DNA from: Calliopsis andreniformis
Lineage: Eukaryota; Arthropoda; Insecta; Hymenoptera; Andrenidae
NCBI RefSeq assembly: GCF_051401765.1
Contig: NC_135064.1
Span: 26,696,001-26,760,000, forward strand
Length of the DNA stretch: 64,000 nucleotides
Reading direction: 5' to 3'
Position numbers and translations under genes: made by a program. A model generated the notes under the pieces. The model made no database searches. It had not been told where the DNA came from and saw only the letters and a list, made by a program, of their open reading frames with translations. Below, piece by piece: positions 60,401 through 64,000 of this stretch. Numbering within the stretch: position 1 is the first letter of the stretch; each line of letters opens with the position of its first letter.

Positions 60401-62031
60401 TGCCCTATCTAGAAAATTATCCAACAAATTACATCCAAGTCTTGTTGCACCCTACTCTTGCCAGTTTCTTTGATAATCCAACATTCCTAACAGGCTGTAC
60501 CTACCTCCACCAAACGAGCTACACTTTATCCGACATTTCCTAACATCCAGTTGAAGTACGACTAATAACGTTCCCTGAATTAGCACATAAAAGTGTTCCT
60601 AAAATGAAATCGCGATCAGTCTTGCATGCGCCCCCCGTCGATTGCAATATCTTTATGCACAACGTGGCACCAGCGTTCAACAGTTCCACCGGTTTCGACG
60701 TCGCCTTGCATAAAACATGCTCCTTGTGCACAGTAATACCTCACGATAATTGCTGTTGATTACTACTCAACGACCATTTCTCGACCCATACAATAGAGAT
60801 ATTAGCCTGTTTTGAAACAGCTCGAGCTGGTGACATATGAACGACGTTCAACGATGTGTAAATAATGGCTGGTTTATCCAGGTAACGCGTACTTTGCTTA
60901 TCGAGCGATGATACTACTTTTGGGAATACTAGAAGCAGAAAACATGCGTGAAATAAGAATATAAACTAAGACGATCGGATATTTAACTTTGTTCAAATGA
61001 AATAGTGATTCTACATCTATTGATCGTTCGAAGAAGATTACAAACGACCAAGTTAGACCGATGACAAAATTCAGTTAGACAAAACACGAGGAAAATGACA
61101 CGGTGTTTTATCGTATTATGCTCGTCAGAATTTTATTCGTGCAAGCGCGCGCTCCTCTCGATCTCCAGGGGCGAGACACAAAAAGGCGCAAGATCAGACA
61201 TAAAATTTACGAGGCCTAACTCTGCTCATCGAACTAAGGAACGTTTAACGATCCTCTCATGGTCCGAGTCTATATTTTACGACAGCTCGATATTCAAATA
61301 GATTCAGTAGGTGAGAGGAGTGGACGTGATTCTCTTCGAACAAAATGACAATCACTTTTAGTTACGGTTCCATATAAATAGTATTATATTTCACATTTTC
61401 GTGTACACTTCAATAAATATCTCTTAAGATGTATTTACATAGCGGCGGGGATAGAATAGTCGATTAGAAGAGAGGACCAAGTAACTCGTAACCGGTGACT
61501 CTCCTATATTATGTCCTCAGATTATTAGTTCAAAAGAGTATAAACGAGTACTCTCACTAAATACCGAATAGCATGTATAAAATGAACAATTCAGAAGCAA
61601 AAGTGTGTATCACCGGTTAAGAGTTAACGCCGAAGTATCGCGATTCGACGTGGCTGCCGTCGGCGAGTAGCGAGTCGAGGAACAACTGTTCGAGTCGCGA
61701 AACGAAACCGAATTTTCAACGTTTGCGTACTTTATGGCACTGGTTCAATCGCCCGCGGGCTGCGTGGATCACAAAATCACACATGCACGCGTAATTATTC
61801 TCGTTAAGATCGTTGCAAGCACACACTACACGTCTCCAAGCACAGAATCCTCGGATGAAGGCTCTCCATTGTCCTCGAGCAGTTGAAGTCGAAGGTTCTG
61901 GTGCCGCAAGCTCCAAAGTGGATAATCAGAGGCGATCTTCTCGTCGATGACTCCTACGAAGTCATCTGCAACCGCATCTTGACTAATTTCTCTCTACGGT
62001 TCATAGAAGCTTGTTACATCGACACGCGTGA

Positions 62032-62037
62032 TTTATT
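62032..62037 (-). terminator. mab-21: Candidate poly(A) signal of mab-21
   Basis: TTTATT on the plus strand is AATAAA on the minus strand, 48 bases past the mab-21 stop codon. A second TTTATT overlaps the stop region (62081-62086). The real 3' UTR may be longer; the moderately GC-rich stretch 61650-62030 could belong to it. Confidence 0.4.
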
Positions 62038-62084
62038 CCCTTCTGTCTTTACGTACAATTCTTCGCGTGGGCGATGCCTCTTTA

Positions 62085-63182
62085 TTATAACTTCTCCAGG
62101 GCTCGACTATTAGTCAGCAGCTCCCTCGTCAATCTCCACACTTGCTTCGCCGCGTTCTCCAGTCCACTCGGGGATTTCCCTTTGAACAGATCGAGGGTTG
62201 GCAAGAAATAGTGAGGACACCTGCGACACTGCAGGCAAGAGATCAGTTGCAGTAGGATCCCGTTGATGCGATCCGCGATGCACGTTTCATCCCACTCTGC
62301 TTCATGGGGATGCTTCTCGCATTCGTATAACAGTAGGGTCTTCATGTGATAGCTGGTGACTGGATTACCAGGTAGATCGAGGTGTCGGTCTCTGAGGGTC
62401 TTAAGAATACTCAGACAGCGTTTCCTGCTGCCGCCTTGTAGCAGCCGATTTTCTGCGTCTATGAAAGATAACGCCCAGGCGTCACCCTCCATCGCTGACT
62501 GCTTCCCCTGCAGACCTATGCATTCTTTGGATAGCATGTCGAAGCCTTCTGTCTTCACTTCTGCCACGATATTCGGATGGGGCCATGGTATGTGCGCTAT
62601 GGGCCAGTGGGAAGCAGACCTGGGCCAAAGGCCAGCGCATTTGAATGCCGGCGTAATCTGCACCACGTACCTCTCCCTGATTCGCAATTTCACTTCGGTG
62701 GTGTCTGCTATCATCTTCACGGAGTCCCTATAGGCACACTTGTCACAGGCCTGCGCTACTAGAGTCTGGAACCTCGAGCGTATCTTCCTGGCAGACAGGT
62801 AGCCGGATGCAGTGATGAACTCCACCCAAAGGGACATGGACCTCTTCCGACCGTCGCTGAGCTTCAGCACCGCGCAGCCCGGCAACGTCCCATCGTCCAC
62901 GAAATTGAGTACCCCCATTTGGTTCAGGTAAATGACAATTTCGAACTCTGTTGGTGAGATCACGTCTAAACCGTCGAAGCGACCGTTGTAGTCTGTCAAT
63001 GACGAAATGAACCTAGGCTCTTGTACCTCGACTTCTTTGAGCACATCCTGCACCACACGACAAACCTCCTGGATCGTCTTCATCACTTGACTTTTCCGGG
63101 TCATTACCCGTTCCCCGAAGTACTTGTTGATCTGGTATACCATCTTGGACTGCGCCGCCAACATATCGGCCGGCAACAACAT
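62085..63182 (-). CDS. mab-21: mab-21 (Mab-21 domain developmental protein, MAB21L1/MAB21L2 orthologue)
   Basis: Single-exon 365-residue CDS, the family's normal length (vertebrate MAB21L1/2 about 359). Start MLLPADMLAAQSKMVYQINK, with a good context (aaccATG); stop TAA at 62085-62087. Diagnostic conserved strings include VLKEVEVQEPRFISSL, SDGRKRSMSLWVEFITASGY, LSARKIRSRFQTLVAQACDK and CLQCRRCPHYFLP. The fold is a cGAS-like nucleotidyltransferase. An acidic pair remains at E79-F-E81 (PTEFEIVIYL), but no enzyme activity is established for MAB21L1, and its role is in eye, neural and sensory-organ development. It lies opposite to neurobeachin, probably inside one of its introns, as in vertebrates. 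An in-frame upstream ATG at 63308 would add 42 residues. Confidence 0.97.
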   Translation of the reverse strand: MLLPADMLAAQSKMVYQINKYFGERVMTRKSQVMKTIQEVCRVVQDVLKEVEVQEPRFISSLTDYNGRFDGLDVISPTEFEIVIYLNQMGVLNFVDDGTLPGCAVLKLSDGRKRSMSLWVEFITASGYLSARKIRSRFQTLVAQACDKCAYRDSVKMIADTTEVKLRIRERYVVQITPAFKCAGLWPRSASHWPIAHIPWPHPNIVAEVKTEGFDMLSKECIGLQGKQSAMEGDAWALSFIDAENRLLQGGSRKRCLSILKTLRDRHLDLPGNPVTSYHMKTLLLYECEKHPHEAEWDETCIADRINGILLQLISCLQCRRCPHYFLPTLDLFKGKSPSGLENAAKQVWRLTRELLTNSRALEKL

Positions 63183-63308
63183 GGTTGCGTCGGCCTGAAG
63201 CCTCTGAGGGCTTCCTTGTCGAGATCTCTGCCACCGATCACCGCATCGTGCCTTCAGTCCCTTAATCGATCTAAGTCCTTGCGATTTCAGCGAGGCATCC
63301 CTCGCCAC
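63183..63308 (-). other. mab-21: In-frame 42-codon extension upstream of mab-21 start (probably 5' UTR)
   Basis: Reading upstream from the canonical mab-21 ATG the frame is open to an ATG at 63308, reading MARDASLKSQGLRSIKGLKA and onward to LQADAT. It is basic and unlike the conserved family start. Vertebrate and fly proteins begin at or near the MLLPADM position, so this is most likely leader sequence. A cttcag just before GCCGACGCAACCATG could also be a splice acceptor of a separate leader exon. Confidence 0.5.
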
Positions 63309-64000
63309 TGGTGTTCCATCTATCGTTCCCTGTCACTCCTGCGATCGTAGACCAAAATTGACCACCTCGACCGAGGGGGTCGAACAGCCGCGCTGCACTC
63401 GTCCTTTGGAGCGACTTTCCTCCGAGCGTCGCGTCGCGTTGCGTCGCGTTGCGTCACGTTGCGTCGCGTTGCGTCGCTGAGGGACGCCGGCGAGCGTCGG
63501 AGACACGAACGAGAAGCGGGAGGAAAAGGTGTGCGAGCGACTCCGGGCAGGAGCAGATTGTCGACTGCGCTGTCGTTCACCTCCTCCGCGCCACCCGCTC
63601 TTCGGGCTGAGCGAAGGCGTGCGGTTAGGCCAGACCTAGCAAAGACCTAACCCAGACCACGCCACGTGGCTGATGGCTCGGCCAATCGTGAGCAAGCTGC
63701 GGCGCACAGGCGTGGCCAGCCATGGTAGTCCGACAAGATCGATCCAGGGCTCCGTTCTACCTATACGTTATGCGCGTCGAAGGACGAGGGCAGCGGCGCG
63801 GCTAACCCCAAACGCAGACCTTCTTCCCTCCATGAATTATGCAGATTAGACTCGTTTTATTTCGTGGACACAGAGGGCTCGGCCATTCCTCCGCAACCCC
63901 TTCGAGCTGCCCCGAAATTTTCGTTATGGTGGAGACCACGCTTCACTGACTTCGGCGCTCCGGAAGCCTCGATACTTTCAGAGGATTTTGGTTCATCTTG
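63309..64000 (-). promoter_or_regulatory. mab-21: mab-21 upstream region (5' UTR and promoter side)
   Basis: GC-rich DNA upstream of mab-21 up to the window edge. It contains a short 10-bp tandem repeat (63426-63477) and no clear TATA box. Frames in both directions overlap and look like chance. The window ends before any further neurobeachin exon. Confidence 0.4.
63426..63477. repeat. Tandem repeat, 10-bp unit gcgtcgcgtt, about 5 copies
   Basis: Near-perfect copies of gcgtcgcgtt, one with a single change (gcgtcacgtt), lie about 245 bases upstream of the mab-21 start codon. The CpG-dense unit suggests a variable minisatellite in the leader or promoter. Confidence 0.85.

Larger units (their letters stand above)
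32511..62084. other. About 29.6 kb without a recognised gene (giant intron, probable mab-21 regulatory region)
   Basis: No neurobeachin exon, known protein family, tRNA or rRNA was recognised. Sequence is more GC-rich and uneven than the introns before 31 kb, with long purine runs (33130-33240, 49240-49340, 57220-57290, 57540-57700), a short TAGTAGTCTTAG-like repeat at about 52700-52745 and many short frames in GC-rich parts that overlap on both strands, as chance frames do. Weak candidates are listed separately. Given mab-21 at its far end, it likely contains mab-21 enhancers, but no single element can be named from sequence alone. Confidence 0.6.

Noticed and set aside
62356..62733. 125-codon + frame inside mab-21
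   Set aside because: Antisense shadow of the conserved mab-21 CDS.
1..64000. tRNA, rRNA, CRISPR array, viral genes or autonomous transposase
   Set aside because: None recognised on either strand by reading; a covariance-model scan would be the decisive test for small RNAs.

Overview
The window is eukaryotic genomic DNA from an insect, most likely a hymenopteran (bee, ant or wasp). The evidence is two animal genes with insect-type protein sequence, dozens of short AT-rich GT-AG introns, low repeat content, and a shift from AT-rich DNA (about 8-32 kb) to more GC-rich DNA (32-64 kb). The species cannot be fixed from the sequence alone. There is no sign of bacterial operons, CRISPR arrays, rRNA or tRNA genes.

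Region 1 (1-8438) looks like the large 5' intron of the main gene and holds a homopurine tract. Region 2 (8439-31210, + strand) carries 35 consecutive coding exons of neurobeachin (Drosophila rugose, rg / DAKAP550; vertebrate NBEA and LRBA). They were rebuilt by matching splice sites and reading phase. The exons give 7,272 nt = 2,424 codons with no frame break, from inside the N-terminal armadillo-like region to the start of the PH domain. The 5' end (start codon) and the 3' end (rest of PH, BEACH, WD40) are outside the window or beyond the giant intron. Special points are an exon with two nested in-frame donors, a 1.68-kb acidic disordered exon, and a His/Asn-rich exon with symmetric phase. 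A fold-back inverted-repeat element and a possible small antisense spliced ORF lie in intron 20968-23915.

Region 3 (31211 to beyond 64000) is a giant intron-like stretch of more than 32 kb; the next largest intron whose two ends are both seen is 2.9 kb. It begins with a candidate alternative terminal exon of neurobeachin (32328-32510), followed by about 29 kb without a recognisable gene. At 62085-63182 on the minus strand is the intact single-exon CDS of mab-21 (MAB21L1/2 orthologue).

No neurobeachin PH/BEACH/WD40 exon was seen in the window, so mab-21 most probably sits in a neurobeachin intron on the opposite strand. MAB21L1 lies in NBEA and MAB21L2 in LRBA in vertebrates in the same way. 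The empty 29 kb is therefore best read as host intron that also carries mab-21 regulatory DNA. This nested, deeply conserved gene pair is the main biological point of the window; the unusual candidate exons and promoters around it are weaker and marked as such.
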